Source: Prevotella sp. (lineage in GTDB: Bacteria; Bacteroidota; Bacteroidia; Bacteroidales; Bacteroidaceae). From it: a stretch of 56,549 nucleotides of DNA. The stretch lies in NCBI GenBank assembly GCA_016901395.1, contig JAEAMQ010000032.1, positions 1 to 56,549 of the forward strand, given 5' to 3'. The notes below the pieces were generated by a model. It saw only the letters and a program-made list of their open reading frames with translations. It did no database searches and was not told the origin of the DNA. Each line of letters starts with the position of its first letter. The stretch's first letter is position 1. Positions 1-8,306 of the stretch are shown one piece after another. Position numbers and translations under genes: made by a program.

Positions 1-300
1 GTTGGGAGCGCAGCGGACAACCCTTCCTTCGTGCGTCCGCACTTTATCAACCCCGTCGGGGTTGTGCTGTTTGCTGATGCAGTGGCAAACGGCAGAACAC
101 CTATGGCGTTCCTTCTCTCTCCATCCAGTTACCCAAGGTAGGCATCGCTGTGCTCGCCAACCCTGGGCTATCAACAGCACAACCCCACTTCGGGGGTTGC
201 TCTGCACCCTAAGTAACGGGAGGGAATGAGCAATGGCTCTTCGCCAAATATCGAATAGGATAGGAGATATATGGCGGGTTCGCGCGGGATTCAGCCCCAA
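1..300. repeat. Hairpin-rich intergenic repeat, REP-like
   Basis: No convincing gene lies here. Two copies of the hairpin stem CAACCCC/GGGGTTG are present, at 48-64 (loop GTC) and 180-199 (loop about 5-6 nt). In addition, 58-71 (GGGGTTGTGCTGTT) is the exact reverse complement of 173-186, so the block is a nested inverted repeat about 140 bp long. The style (GC-rich stems, loops such as ACTTC) matches dispersed palindromic intergenic repeats common in Bacteroidota. Any function is unknown. The open frame at 2-229 is judged a by-product of this composition. Confidence 0.5.
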
Positions 301-369
301 ACCCCTAACTTAGATGGCTGAGAATATCAACCTTAGGGGGCTACGCCTACCAAAAAAAAGCGTAATTCC

Positions 370-400
370 TTGCAGGGATGCTTTTTTCTTCGTATCTTTG
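370..400 (+). promoter_or_regulatory. Promoter of rimP-nusA-infB
   Basis: A -33 element TTG (370-372) is followed after 20 nt by the -7 element TATCTTTG (393-400), a full match to the Bacteroidota consensus TAnnTTTG. Transcription would start near 407, leaving a leader of about 54 nt before the rimP start codon. Confidence 0.7.
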
Positions 401-414
401 CATCGTTCAGTGGA

Positions 415-447
415 ATGAGGGGCTCCCAGAGAGCTCCTCATTTTTTT
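415..447 (+). terminator. Terminator-like hairpin in the rimP leader (candidate attenuator)
   Basis: The 11-bp stem ATGAGGGGCTC (415-425) pairs with GAGCTCCTCAT (431-441) with one G-U pair and a 5-nt loop. It is followed directly by a T tract (441-447). The hairpin lies downstream of the predicted start site and 13 nt upstream of the rimP ATG, so it sits in the operon's own leader. Because the operon encodes NusA, which modulates pausing and termination, feedback by attenuation is a reasonable inference. It could instead end transcription coming from upstream. Confidence 0.55.
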
Positions 448-460
448 ATAATAACATGGT

Positions 461-928
461 ATGATAGACAAAAACGTCGTAAAGAAATTAGTTGAAGAGT
501 GGCTGGTGGACAAGGAGTATTTTCTTGTAGACATCACGGTCAGCCCTGATGACAAGATTACTGTCGAGATCGATCACGCAGATGGCGTTTACATCAACGA
601 TTGTGTGGAACTCAGTAAATATATTGAGGACCACCTCGATCGTGAGGAGGAGGACTACGAACTGGAGGTAGGCTCAGCCGGGCTGGGTCAGCCGTTTAAG
701 GTGGAACAGCAGTATCACAACTACATCGGCGAGCCGGTGGAGGTGCTTACCGCCGACGGCAAGAAGGTGAAAGGAGTGCTCAAGAGCGTTGAGGGCCGCG
801 ACTTCGTGGTGGCTGTCAGCGAGAAAGTGAAGGTGGAAGGCAAGAAGCGTCCCGTGTTGATGGACGTGGACCACCCGTATAATATGGATAATGTAAAATA
901 TACTAAATACTTAATCAGTTTCAAATAA
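461..928 (+). CDS. rimP: Ribosome maturation factor RimP
   Basis: This 155-aa protein matches RimP, the cytoplasmic factor needed for 30S subunit maturation. The N-terminal alpha/beta domain is residues about 1-75, with the family-typical run YELEVGSAGLGQPF near residues 66-79 (usually 'EVSSPGLDRPL' in other phyla). The C-terminal SH3-like barrel follows from about residue 80 (GEPVEVLTADGKKVKGVL). Length is normal. It is the first gene of rimP-nusA-infB, an arrangement conserved across bacteria, with only 3 nt between its stop and the nusA start, implying translational coupling. Expression probably starts at the promoter at 370-400 and passes through the leader hairpin at 415-447. No anomaly is seen. 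Confidence 0.93.
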   Translation: MIDKNVVKKLVEEWLVDKEYFLVDITVSPDDKITVEIDHADGVYINDCVELSKYIEDHLDREEEDYELEVGSAGLGQPFKVEQQYHNYIGEPVEVLTADGKKVKGVLKSVEGRDFVVAVSEKVKVEGKKRPVLMDVDHPYNMDNVKYTKYLISFK

Positions 929-931
929 GCT

Positions 932-2206
932 ATGGCAGCAAGAAAGAAAGATGAAGAGCAGGTGAGCATGATTGACTCGTTCCGCGAATTCAAGGATACG
1001 AAGAACATCGACCGCACTACGCTTGTGAGCGTGCTGGAGGAGAGTTTCCGCAACGTGCTTGCAAAGATATATGGCAGTGACGAGAACTTTGACGTTATTG
1101 TCAACCCAGACAAGGGTGACTTCGAAATCTACCGCAACCGCGTGGTGGTGGCAGATGGCGAGGTGGAAGACGACAACAAGCAGATCAGCCTGAGCGATGC
1201 CCGCAAGATAGAACCCGACTATGAGGTCGACGAGGACGTGTCGGAGCCGGTGAACTTTGCCAAGTTTGGTCGTCGTGCGATACTCACTCTGCGTCAGACG
1301 CTGGCCAGCAAGATTCTGGAACTGGAGCACGACTCCTTATATAATAAGTATAAGGACCGCGTGGGACAGGTGATTTCCGGTGAGGTTTACCAGATCTGGA
1401 AGAAGGAAGTGCTGCTCGTTGACGATGAGAACAATGAGCTGATTTTGCCCAAATCGGAGCAGATTCCTTCGGACCAGTATCGCAAGGGTGAGACCGTGAG
1501 AGCCGTGATCGAACGTGTAGACAACGAGAACAATAACCCGAAGATTATCCTCTCGCGCACCAGTCCCACCTTTATGGAGCGACTGCTGGAGCAGGAAGTG
1601 CCCGAGATTGCAGACGGACTGATTGCTATCCGCAAGATTGCCCGTATGCCGGGTGAGCGTGCCAAGATTGCCGTAGAGAGCTTTGACGACCGTATCGACC
1701 CTGTAGGTGCTTGTGTCGGTGTGCGCGGAAGTCGTGTGCATGGCATCGTGCGCGAACTCTGTAACGAGAATATCGACGTCATCAACTGGACCGCCAACAC
1801 TAAGCTGTTTATCCAGCGTGCGCTGAGTCCGGCCAAGATTACGAGCATCAACATAGACGAGGAAAACAAGAAGGCTGACGTTTATCTGCAGCCCGAGGAG
1901 GTGAGCCTCGCTATCGGACGTGGTGGTCTGAACATCAAACTGGCCTCTATGCTCACCGAATACACCATTGACGTTTACCGTGTGGTCAACGGCGAGAACC
2001 AAGCTCAGGAGGAGGACGATGTTTATCTGGATCAGTTCAACGACGAAATTGACCAGTGGATCATCGATGCCATTACCGGTATCGGCCTTGATACGGCCAA
2101 GGCAGTACTCAATGCGCCGCGAGAGATGTTGGTGGAAAAGGCTGACCTTGAGGAAGAAACTGTCGACCACGTGCTTGAGGTGTTGCGTCGGGAGTTTGAA
2201 AACTAA
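932..2206 (+). CDS. nusA: Transcription elongation/termination factor NusA
   Basis: This 424-aa protein carries the NusA domain order: an N-terminal RNA-polymerase-binding domain (about 1-135); an S1 RNA-binding domain (about 140-205, GQVISGEVYQIW); KH1 (about 225-300, with VGVRGSRV at 262-269); KH2 (about 300-350, with AIGRGGLNIKLA at 327-338); and a short helix-hairpin-helix tail (about 375-424, ITGIGLDTAKAVL). NusA binds RNA polymerase and nascent RNA and modulates pausing, termination and antitermination. The tail holds one helical repeat unit rather than the two acidic repeats of E. coli NusA, as is usual for Bacteroidota. It sits between rimP and infB. Confidence 0.95.
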   Translation: MAARKKDEEQVSMIDSFREFKDTKNIDRTTLVSVLEESFRNVLAKIYGSDENFDVIVNPDKGDFEIYRNRVVVADGEVEDDNKQISLSDARKIEPDYEVDEDVSEPVNFAKFGRRAILTLRQTLASKILELEHDSLYNKYKDRVGQVISGEVYQIWKKEVLLVDDENNELILPKSEQIPSDQYRKGETVRAVIERVDNENNNPKIILSRTSPTFMERLLEQEVPEIADGLIAIRKIARMPGERAKIAVESFDDRIDPVGACVGVRGSRVHGIVRELCNENIDVINWTANTKLFIQRALSPAKITSINIDEENKKADVYLQPEEVSLAIGRGGLNIKLASMLTEYTIDVYRVVNGENQAQEEDDVYLDQFNDEIDQWIIDAITGIGLDTAKAVLNAPREMLVEKADLEEETVDHVLEVLRREFEN

Positions 2207-2421
2207 GTAAAGTGTAAGGGCAAAAAAGTAAAAAGGTATAAGAGCAAAAAGGGAAGAGCATAACGATGAAACGTTGACAAGTTGGACATGTAAGGTGAAG
2301 AAGCAGAAGGTTTTACCTTTTTACCTTTTTCCTTTTTTACCTTTCAAATAAATATAGAGGTGATGAAGCGGAAGGTTTTACCTTTTTACCTTTTCCTATT
2401 CACCTTTGATAAGGAGAATAT
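2207..2421 (+). repeat. Intergenic array of short purine/pyrimidine units between nusA and infB
   Basis: The left part (2208-2260) has purine-rich units such as AGTAAAAAGG and GCAAAAAGGG. The right part holds two copies of AAGC(A/G)GAAGGTTTTACC at about 2299 and 2364, each continued by repeats of TTTTTACC. The halves are roughly complementary, so the transcript could fold into a long weak hairpin. An AAGGAG box (2411-2416) lies 5 nt before the infB ATG, a clear Shine-Dalgarno-like site in a phylum that seldom uses one. Confidence 0.5.
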
Positions 2422-5373
2422 ATGAGCATCAGATTAAACAAAGCATTACGTGAATTGAACATAGGACTTCAAACGGCAGTTGAATTCCTGGAAAAGAAGA
2501 GTGAGCTGGGCGAGGTGAAAGCAGAACCTTCATTTAAGCTCAACGACAGGCAGTATGATGCCCTCGTTGAGGCTTTTAAGCAGGACGCTGCCGTGCGCAC
2601 CGAGGCTGAGAAACTCTTCAAGAAGCCAAAAGAGAAGAAGCGTGCATCGGAACCGAAGAAAGAAGACCATCGCGGAGAGGAATTGCTGGAGTCTAACACA
2701 CGCCAGCAGTATAAGCCGTTGGGCAAGATTGATCTCGACAACGTTGGTCAGAAACCGGTGGCTAAAGAGTCTGTTGCTCCTAAGTCAGATAGCACCCCCG
2801 AGGCCAAGGTTGCTGCCGTCAGCCCAGAGCCTGAGAAGAAAGAAACCGTGACAGTGGCCCAGCCTGCCGCACCGGAGACGCCGGTGGAGCAGAAGGTGGA
2901 GACCGTTGCCGTGAAAGAGGAGAAACCCGTCGCTCAGCCTGAGCCGCAGGAGAAACCGCAGACTGCGGAGGCTCCCAAGGCAGCCGAGCAGCAACAGGTA
3001 GCTCCTGTTGAGGCTGATAAACCGGCCCGTGAGGAGGCTCCCGAGGCTGAGGCCAAGGAGGAGACATCCCACGAGGTGTCTCATGCCGACAACGCCACAC
3101 AGGAACCGGCCAACGAGGACAACGAGCCGAAGGTGTTCCAGCTGAAGAGCGAGAAGAAGATTCTCAATGCTCCGAAGGTGAACGTCTTGGGTAAGATTGA
3201 CCTCGACGCTCTAAACCAGAGCACTCGTCCGAAGAAAAAGTCTAAGGAGGAGCGCCGTAAGGAACGAGAGGAGAAAGCCAAGCAGCAGGGAGGCGAGCGC
3301 AAGAAGCGTCAGCGCATCAACAAGGAGCGCGTGGACATCAATGCGGCGGCCAATCAGCAGCAGGGCAATAAGAACGGAGGCAACAATGCCGGCAAGAAAA
3401 ACAGCGGCAACAATAATGCCGGAGGTAACAACAAGAACCGTAAACGTCCGCAGAAACCGCTCGAAGTAAACGAGGAGGACGTGGCACGTCAGGTAAAAGA
3501 GACTCTGGCACGTCTCACCAGTAAGCAGACACAGACCAAGAAGGGTGCCAAATACCGCAAGGAGAAACGTGAGGCCGTACAGGAGAAACTGTCTGCCGAG
3601 GCACGTGCCGAGCGCAAGGAGAGCAAGATATTGAAGCTCACCGAGTTTGTGACCGTATCGGAACTTGCCACGATGATGAACGTCACCGTGACACAAGTGA
3701 TCTCTACACTGATGAGTATTGGTGTGATGGCCTCTATCAACCAGCGCCTCGATGCCGAGACCATCAACCTTGTGGCTGACGAGTTCGGTTTTGAGACCGA
3801 GTACGTGAGTGCTGAGGTTCAGGAAGCTGTGAGCGTGGAGGAGGATGACGAGAGCGATCTCGTGAGTCGTGCTCCTATCGTGACCGTCATGGGTCATGTG
3901 GACCACGGTAAGACTTCTCTGCTCGACCATATCCGCAATGCCAACGTGATTGCGGGTGAGGCTGGCGGTATCACGCAGCATATCGGTGCCTATAACGTGA
4001 CATTGAGTGACGGAAGAAGGATTACGTTCCTTGATACTCCGGGTCATGAGGCGTTTACTGCCATGCGTGCCCGTGGTGCGCAGGTGACCGATATCTCTAT
4101 CATCATCATCGCTGCCGATGACTCTGTGATGCCCACCACCCGTGAGGCCATTGCTCATGCACAGGCTGCCGGTGTGCCGATGGTGTTTGCTATCAACAAG
4201 ATTGACAAGCCGGGAGCCAATCCCGACAAGATACGTGAGGACCTTTCTCAGATGAATCTGCTTGTAGAGGAGTGGGGCGGTAAGTACCAGTGTCAGGAGA
4301 TCAGTGCCAAGAAGGGCATTGGTGTAGACGAGTTGCTGGAGAAAGTATTGCTCGAAGCCGACATGCTCGACCTGAAGGCCAACCCCAACCGTATGGCGAC
4401 GGGTACCATCATCGAGAGTTCGCTCGACAAGGGCCGTGGCTTCGTAAGTACGGTGCTCGTGAGCAATGGTACGCTCCGTGTGGGCGACTATATGATTGCC
4501 GGTACCTGCTGGGGACGCATCAAGGCTATGTTCAACGAGCGCAACCAGCGCATTGACAGTGCCCGACCCGCAGAACCCTGTATTATCCTCGGTCTCAACG
4601 GAGCGCCGACAGCCGGTGACCAGTTCCACATTCTGGAGACAGAGCAGGAGGTTCGCGACATCGCCAACAAGCGCGAGCAGTTGCAACGTGAGCAGAGTCT
4701 GCGTACACAGACACGTCTTACGCTGAGCGATATCTCCCACCGCATTGCCCGTGGCGAGTTCCACGAGTTGAACATTATCGTCAAGGGTGATACCGATGGC
4801 TCGATTGAGGCATTGAGCGACTCCTTCCTTCGTCTGTCCACGGAGAAGGTTCAGGTGAACGTTATCTATAAGGCTGTGGGTCAGATTTCCGAGAGTGATG
4901 TGACGCTGGCCGATGCTTCCGATGCCATCATCGTAGGTTTCCAGGTGCGTCCGTCTGCAGCAGCCCGTAAGTTGGCTGACTCCGATGGTGTGGATATCAA
5001 CACCTACTCGGTGATCTATGATGCCATCGACGACGTGAAGGCTGCTATGGTCGGCATGCTCGACAAGGTAAAGAAGGAGATTGTCACCGGTCAGGTAGAG
5101 GTGAAACAGGTCTACAAGATATCCAAGGTGGGTACTGTGGCCGGTGGACTCGTTACCGAAGGCAAGGTGCACAACAAGGACAAGGCGCGTGTGGTGCGCG
5201 ACGGTATCGTGGTACATACAGCTCCGATTGCCGCATTGAAGCGCTACAAGGACGACGTGAAGGAAGTGGCAACCGGATTGGAATGCGGACTTTCTCTTGT
5301 CAACTACAATGATATTCAGGCCGGTGATATCCTCGAGACCTTCACAGAAATTGAGGTAGAGCAGAAGCTTTGA
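2422..5373 (+). CDS. infB: Translation initiation factor IF-2
   Basis: This 983-aa protein is IF-2, the GTPase that brings initiator tRNA to the 30S subunit and promotes subunit joining. The first ~420 residues are a low-complexity, charged, Glu/Lys/Pro/Ala-rich extension containing an IF2_N-type start (residues 1-50) and two copies of the motif GKIDLD (about residues 100 and 255), as in other Bacteroidota. An Asn/Gly-rich stretch lies near 312-340. The G domain has the P loop GHVDHGKT (491-498), DTPGH (538-542) and NKID (592-595), followed by the domain II beta barrel and the C-terminal initiator-tRNA-binding domains. The gene is the third of rimP-nusA-infB, after a 215-nt repeat-containing gap. 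Confidence 0.97.
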   Translation: MSIRLNKALRELNIGLQTAVEFLEKKSELGEVKAEPSFKLNDRQYDALVEAFKQDAAVRTEAEKLFKKPKEKKRASEPKKEDHRGEELLESNTRQQYKPLGKIDLDNVGQKPVAKESVAPKSDSTPEAKVAAVSPEPEKKETVTVAQPAAPETPVEQKVETVAVKEEKPVAQPEPQEKPQTAEAPKAAEQQQVAPVEADKPAREEAPEAEAKEETSHEVSHADNATQEPANEDNEPKVFQLKSEKKILNAPKVNVLGKIDLDALNQSTRPKKKSKEERRKEREEKAKQQGGERKKRQRINKERVDINAAANQQQGNKNGGNNAGKKNSGNNNAGGNNKNRKRPQKPLEVNEEDVARQVKETLARLTSKQTQTKKGAKYRKEKREAVQEKLSAEARAERKESKILKLTEFVTVSELATMMNVTVTQVISTLMSIGVMASINQRLDAETINLVADEFGFETEYVSAEVQEAVSVEEDDESDLVSRAPIVTVMGHVDHGKTSLLDHIRNANVIAGEAGGITQHIGAYNVTLSDGRRITFLDTPGHEAFTAMRARGAQVTDISIIIIAADDSVMPTTREAIAHAQAAGVPMVFAINKIDKPGANPDKIREDLSQMNLLVEEWGGKYQCQEISAKKGIGVDELLEKVLLEADMLDLKANPNRMATGTIIESSLDKGRGFVSTVLVSNGTLRVGDYMIAGTCWGRIKAMFNERNQRIDSARPAEPCIILGLNGAPTAGDQFHILETEQEVRDIANKREQLQREQSLRTQTRLTLSDISHRIARGEFHELNIIVKGDTDGSIEALSDSFLRLSTEKVQVNVIYKAVGQISESDVTLADASDAIIVGFQVRPSAAARKLADSDGVDINTYSVIYDAIDDVKAAMVGMLDKVKKEIVTGQVEVKQVYKISKVGTVAGGLVTEGKVHNKDKARVVRDGIVVHTAPIAALKRYKDDVKEVATGLECGLSLVNYNDIQAGDILETFTEIEVEQKL

Positions 5374-5482
5374 TAGGAAAAGGTTAGAAAAGGACGGAGG
5401 CGGCAGGCTCCGAAAGGCCCGCGCATCATGGTGCGAGGGCATGAAGACTCTATCGTTTCTCGGTCATTCGAGACCAATGTGC
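5374..5482 (+). other. Structured infB 3' region of unknown role
   Basis: This stretch holds small stems: CGCAT/GTGCG with loop CATG near 5423-5436 and TCTCG/CGAGA near 5457-5472. They lie directly ahead of the terminator at 5483-5515. It probably forms the 3' untranslated region of infB. No known RNA family was recognised, and no promoter of its own is evident. Confidence 0.3.
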
Positions 5483-5515
5483 AGTGGCATTCCTATCCGG
5501 GGGTGCCACTTTTTT
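5483..5515 (+). terminator. Rho-independent terminator of rimP-nusA-infB
   Basis: The stem AGTGGCA (5483-5489) pairs with TGCCACT (5504-5510) across a 14-nt loop and runs into six T residues (5510-5515). It closes the infB transcription unit before the suf operon promoter. Confidence 0.75.
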
Positions 5516-5543
5516 GATAACAAATGTTACTCATTTAATTGTG
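5513..5543 (+). promoter_or_regulatory. Candidate suf operon promoter
   Basis: TTTG (5513-5516) is followed after 19 nt by TAATTGTG (5536-5543), one mismatch from the -7 consensus TAnnTTTG. The -33 element overlaps the end of the infB terminator. The predicted start, about 5550, falls inside the perfect dyad at 5545-5565. A second small dyad AAATG-N5-CATTT (5522-5536) lies in the spacer. Confidence 0.5.
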
Positions 5544-5544
5544 G

Positions 5545-5565
5545 CATGGTCCTTGTTGGACCATG
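5545..5565 (+). promoter_or_regulatory. Perfect dyad just upstream of sufB (operator or 5' hairpin)
   Basis: CATGGTCC (5545-5552) and GGACCATG (5558-5565) form an 8-bp perfect inverted repeat with spacer TTGTT, ending 7 nt before the sufB ATG and spanning the predicted transcription start. It could bind a dimeric regulator as DNA or form a 5' hairpin in the mRNA. No named operator consensus was recognised. Confidence 0.5.
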
Positions 5566-5572
5566 AATAGAT

Positions 5573-7030
5573 ATGGAAAAAGAAAAGAACGAACAAGAAA
5601 AGAATAAGTTTGTCAAGCAGGTGGCAGAGCAGAAATATGCTTTCGGCTTTACCACGGATGTGGAGACAGATGTCATTCCTGTAGGTTTGAATGAGGATGT
5701 CGTGCGGCTCATCTCCCAGAAAAAGGGTGAACCGGAGTGGCTCCTCGAGTTTCGTTTGGAAGCTTACCGCTATTGGAAGACGCTGGAGATACCCAAATGG
5801 GGACATCTTCATCTGCCTAAGATCGACTTCCAGAGTATCTCTTACTATGCCGACCCGTTGGCCAAGAAGCCGAAAAACAAGGAGATCGACCCCGAATTGG
5901 AGAAGACTTTCGACAAGTTAGGCATCCCCTTGGAGGAGCGTCTGGCCCTCAGCGGCACGGCGGTAGATGCGGTGATGGACTCCGTTTCGGTGAAGACTAC
6001 TTTCAAGAAGCAGTTGGCCGAGAAGGGAGTGATATTCTCTTCCTTCGGCGAGGCCGTGAAAGACCATCCCGATTTGGTGCGCCAGTACCTCGGAAGCGTG
6101 GTGGGTATCCGCGACAACTTTACCGCCGCGCTCAACTCGGCGGTGTTCAGCGATGGTAGTTTTGTGTATATTCCCAAGGGCGTAAGATGCCCGATGGAGC
6201 TGAGCAGCTATTTCCGCATCAATGCCCGCAATACCGGTCAGTTTGAGCGCACGCTGATTGTGGCCGACGACGACTCCTATGTTTCTTACCTGGAAGGCTG
6301 CACCGCCCCGATGCGCGACGAGAATCAGCTCCACGCTGCCATCGTCGAGATTGTGGTGATGAACAATGCCGAGGTGAAATATTCTACCGTTCAGAACTGG
6401 TATCCGGGCGACGAGAATGGCAATGGAGGTGTGTTGAACCTCGTGACCAAGCGCGGCGATTGCCGTGGTGTCAACTCCAAACTCTCGTGGACTCAGGTAG
6501 AGACCGGGTCGGCCATTACGTGGAAATACCCCAGTTGCATTCTCCGCGGCGACAATTCGCAGGGAGAATTTTACAGCGTGGCAGTGACCAACAACTATCA
6601 GGAGGCCGACACGGGTACGAAGATGATACACATGGGCAAGAACACCAAGTCGACCATCATCTCCAAAGGTATCTCTGCCGGACATAGCCAGAACTCCTAT
6701 CGCGGTCTGGTGCGTGCCACTCCGAATGCCGACAACGCCCGCAACTACAGCAGCTGCGACTCGCTTTTGCTCGGCTCCGACTGCGGCGCGCACACTTTCC
6801 CCTACATGGACATTCACAACGAAACGGCTATCGTGGAGCACGAAGCGACCACTTCGAAGATATCCGAGGACCAGTTGTTCTATTGTAATCAGCGTGGCAT
6901 TCCGATGGAAGATGCCGTCGGACTCATCGTCAACGGCTATGCCAAGGAAGTGCTCAACAAACTTCCGATGGAGTTTGCCGTCGAAGCCCAGAAGCTGCTG
7001 AGCGTATCGCTGGAAGGAACCGTAGGTTAA
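5573..7030 (+). CDS. sufB: Fe-S cluster assembly protein SufB
   Basis: This 485-aa protein is the SufB scaffold component of the SufBC2D complex, where Fe-S clusters are assembled in the cytoplasm. The beta-helix core is recognisable by [14 protein letters not shown] and [16 protein letters not shown], and the C-terminal part by [14 protein letters not shown]. The conserved cluster-site Cys lies in [11 protein letters not shown] (C404), another Cys is C395, and [10 protein letters not shown] contains E422 and E424, matching the Cys/Glu region important in E. coli SufB. Length is normal. It is the first gene of the operon, 25 nt upstream of a small exported-protein gene and then sufC. A perfect dyad precedes its start codon. 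Confidence 0.96.
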   Translation: MEKEKNEQEKNKFVKQVAEQKYAFGFTTDVETDVIPVGLNEDVVRLISQKKGEPEWLLEFRLEAYRYWKTLEIPKWGHLHLPKIDFQSISYYADPLAKKPKNKEIDPELEKTFDKLGIPLEERLALSGTAVDAVMDSVSVKTTFKKQLAEKGVIFSSFGEAVKDHPDLVRQYLGSVVGIRDNFTAALNSAVFSDGSFVYIPKGVRCPMELSSYFRINARNTGQFERTLIVADDDSYVSYLEGCTAPMRDENQLHAAIVEIVVMNNAEVKYSTVQNWYPGDENGNGGVLNLVTKRGDCRGVNSKLSWTQVETGSAITWKYPSCILRGDNSQGEFYSVAVTNNYQEADTGTKMIHMGKNTKSTIISKGISAGHSQNSYRGLVRATPNADNARNYSSCDSLLLGSDCGAHTFPYMDIHNETAIVEHEATTSKISEDQLFYCNQRGIPMEDAVGLIVNGYAKEVLNKLPMEFAVEAQKLLSVSLEGTVG

Positions 7031-7054
7031 TCCACTATTAAAACATATCTGCGT

Positions 7055-7399
7055 ATGAAGCGTTTTGGCCTGATTTTGTTGCTTTCATCCCTCCTTTTGG
7101 GGGCGAAAGCGGGCACATGGGAACTCAAACCGTGGCAAACCTATCTGATAGAACAGAAGGCGAAGGCCGATACCAGTGCCTGCACAGAGTCGATTATGAC
7201 TCCCCGGAGGTGGCGAAAGGACTGGCTGAAAACGCCGAATTTCAATATTCCCGTCTTCTATCCGGTGGAACAGAAGTCCATGTTGGAGCAGTGGGACGAG
7301 CAGGAAAGAAACTATCGCATCATGAGTGGAGACTACCACAAGGGCGATTTCATGGCAGATATGTTCTGTGATATTATCGAAACCATCTTTTTAAAATAA
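7055..7399 (+). CDS. Small exported protein of unknown function inside the suf operon
   Basis: This 114-aa open frame has a clear signal peptide (residues 1-19: MKR, then a Leu-rich core, cleavage after AKA). The mature part is about 95 aa and rich in Trp, Tyr, Asp and Glu (PRRWRKDWLKTP at 50-61, EQWDEQERNYRIM at 78-90), with two Cys (C43, C105). No domain was recognised. It lies 24 nt after sufB and 11 nt before sufC, on the same strand, so it is almost certainly co-transcribed with and between the scaffold genes. An envelope-targeted protein is unexpected in an operon whose other products are cytoplasmic. It may be a neutral passenger or have a link to Fe-S or envelope stress; nothing in the sequence decides this. 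Confidence 0.7.
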   Translation: MKRFGLILLLSSLLLGAKAGTWELKPWQTYLIEQKAKADTSACTESIMTPRRWRKDWLKTPNFNIPVFYPVEQKSMLEQWDEQERNYRIMSGDYHKGDFMADMFCDIIETIFLK

Positions 7400-7410
7400 T
7401 CACTAATTAT

Positions 7411-8175
7411 ATGTTAGAAGTCAAGAATCTACATGCCACCATCGCTGGCAAAGAAATATTAAAGGGTATCGACCTTACGGTGAACGACGGAGAGATACAC
7501 GCTATCATGGGCCCGAACGGATCGGGAAAGTCTACTTTGAGTGCTGTGCTTACCGGCAACCCGCTCTATACCGTCACTGAGGGAACGGCAATGTTTAATG
7601 GTAAGGACCTCCTGGAGATGAAACCCGAGGAGCGTGCCTGCGAGGGCTTGTTCCTTTCGTTCCAATATCCGGTGGAGATTCCGGGTGTTTCGATGGTCAA
7701 TTTCATGAAGGCCGCCGTCAATGCACGCCGCAAATATCATGGCGAGGAGCCGTTGAACGCCGCCGATTTCATGAAACTCATGAAGGAAAAACGTGAGATT
7801 GTGGAGTTGGACTCCAAACTTTCACGTCGTTCTGTCAACGAGGGCTTCTCTGGAGGAGAGAAGAAACGCAACGAGATATTCCAGATGGCAATGCTCGATC
7901 CGCAGCTCAGCATCCTCGATGAGACCGACTCTGGCCTCGACGTTGATGCCATGCGCATCGTCGCCGACGGCGTGAACAAACTGTTTACTCCCAAGAAATC
8001 CATCATCGTCATTACCCACTACGAGCGCCTTCTGGAGATGATCAAGCCGAGCATCGTGCATGTTCTCTACAACGGTCGTATCGTGAAGACCGCCGGTCCC
8101 GAGCTTGCCAAGGAGATTGAGCAGCGCGGTTACGACTGGATTAAAGAGGAGGCTGGTGCTTCTTCCGCAAGATAA
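7411..8175 (+). CDS. sufC: Fe-S cluster assembly ATPase SufC
   Basis: This 254-aa protein is the ABC-type ATPase of the SufBC2D complex. It has the Walker A motif GPNGSGKST (34-42), the signature GFSGGEKKRNE and the Walker B/D-loop LSILDETDSGLD that marks SufC, followed by the H-loop region IVITHYERLL. It has no membrane segments, as expected for this soluble ABC protein. Its start lies 11 nt after the small exported-protein gene. A mirror-repeat array (8181-8292) separates it from sufD. Confidence 0.97.
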   Translation: MLEVKNLHATIAGKEILKGIDLTVNDGEIHAIMGPNGSGKSTLSAVLTGNPLYTVTEGTAMFNGKDLLEMKPEERACEGLFLSFQYPVEIPGVSMVNFMKAAVNARRKYHGEEPLNAADFMKLMKEKREIVELDSKLSRRSVNEGFSGGEKKRNEIFQMAMLDPQLSILDETDSGLDVDAMRIVADGVNKLFTPKKSIIVITHYERLLEMIKPSIVHVLYNGRIVKTAGPELAKEIEQRGYDWIKEEAGASSAR

Positions 8176-8180
8176 TAGTA

Positions 8181-8292
8181 GTGAAGTGAAGAAGTTAGGA
8201 AGTTAAGAAGTTAAGACATCACTTCGAACTTCGGCTCTGCAAGACATTTGTCTTAACTCCTTAACTTCTTAACTCCATAACTTCTAACTTCA
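8181..8292. repeat. Mirror array of AAGTTAAG units between sufC and sufD
   Basis: The left half (8184-8217) repeats GAAGTTA(A/G) units and ends AAGACATC. The right half (8241-8292) starts GACATTTGTCTTAACT and repeats the inverse unit (TTAACTTC, CTTAACTCC). Together they form a large imperfect hairpin about 110 nt long. The same architecture recurs at 9655-9903, 11248-11519 and 42777-43121. Confidence 0.7.
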
Positions 8293-8306
8293 AAAAAGTT
8301 AGTTTC

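Noticed and set aside
2..229. 75-codon plus-strand open frame at the left edge
   Set aside because: It lies wholly within a palindromic repeat, has no recognisable domain and its composition follows the hairpins.
3211..5442. 743-codon minus-strand open frame opposite infB
   Set aside because: Antisense to a certain infB gene; long shadow frames are common opposite codon-biased genes, and the translation is Thr/His/Leu-rich with no domain.
5918..6841. 307-codon minus-strand open frame opposite sufB
   Set aside because: Antisense shadow with the codon pattern of the real gene reversed.
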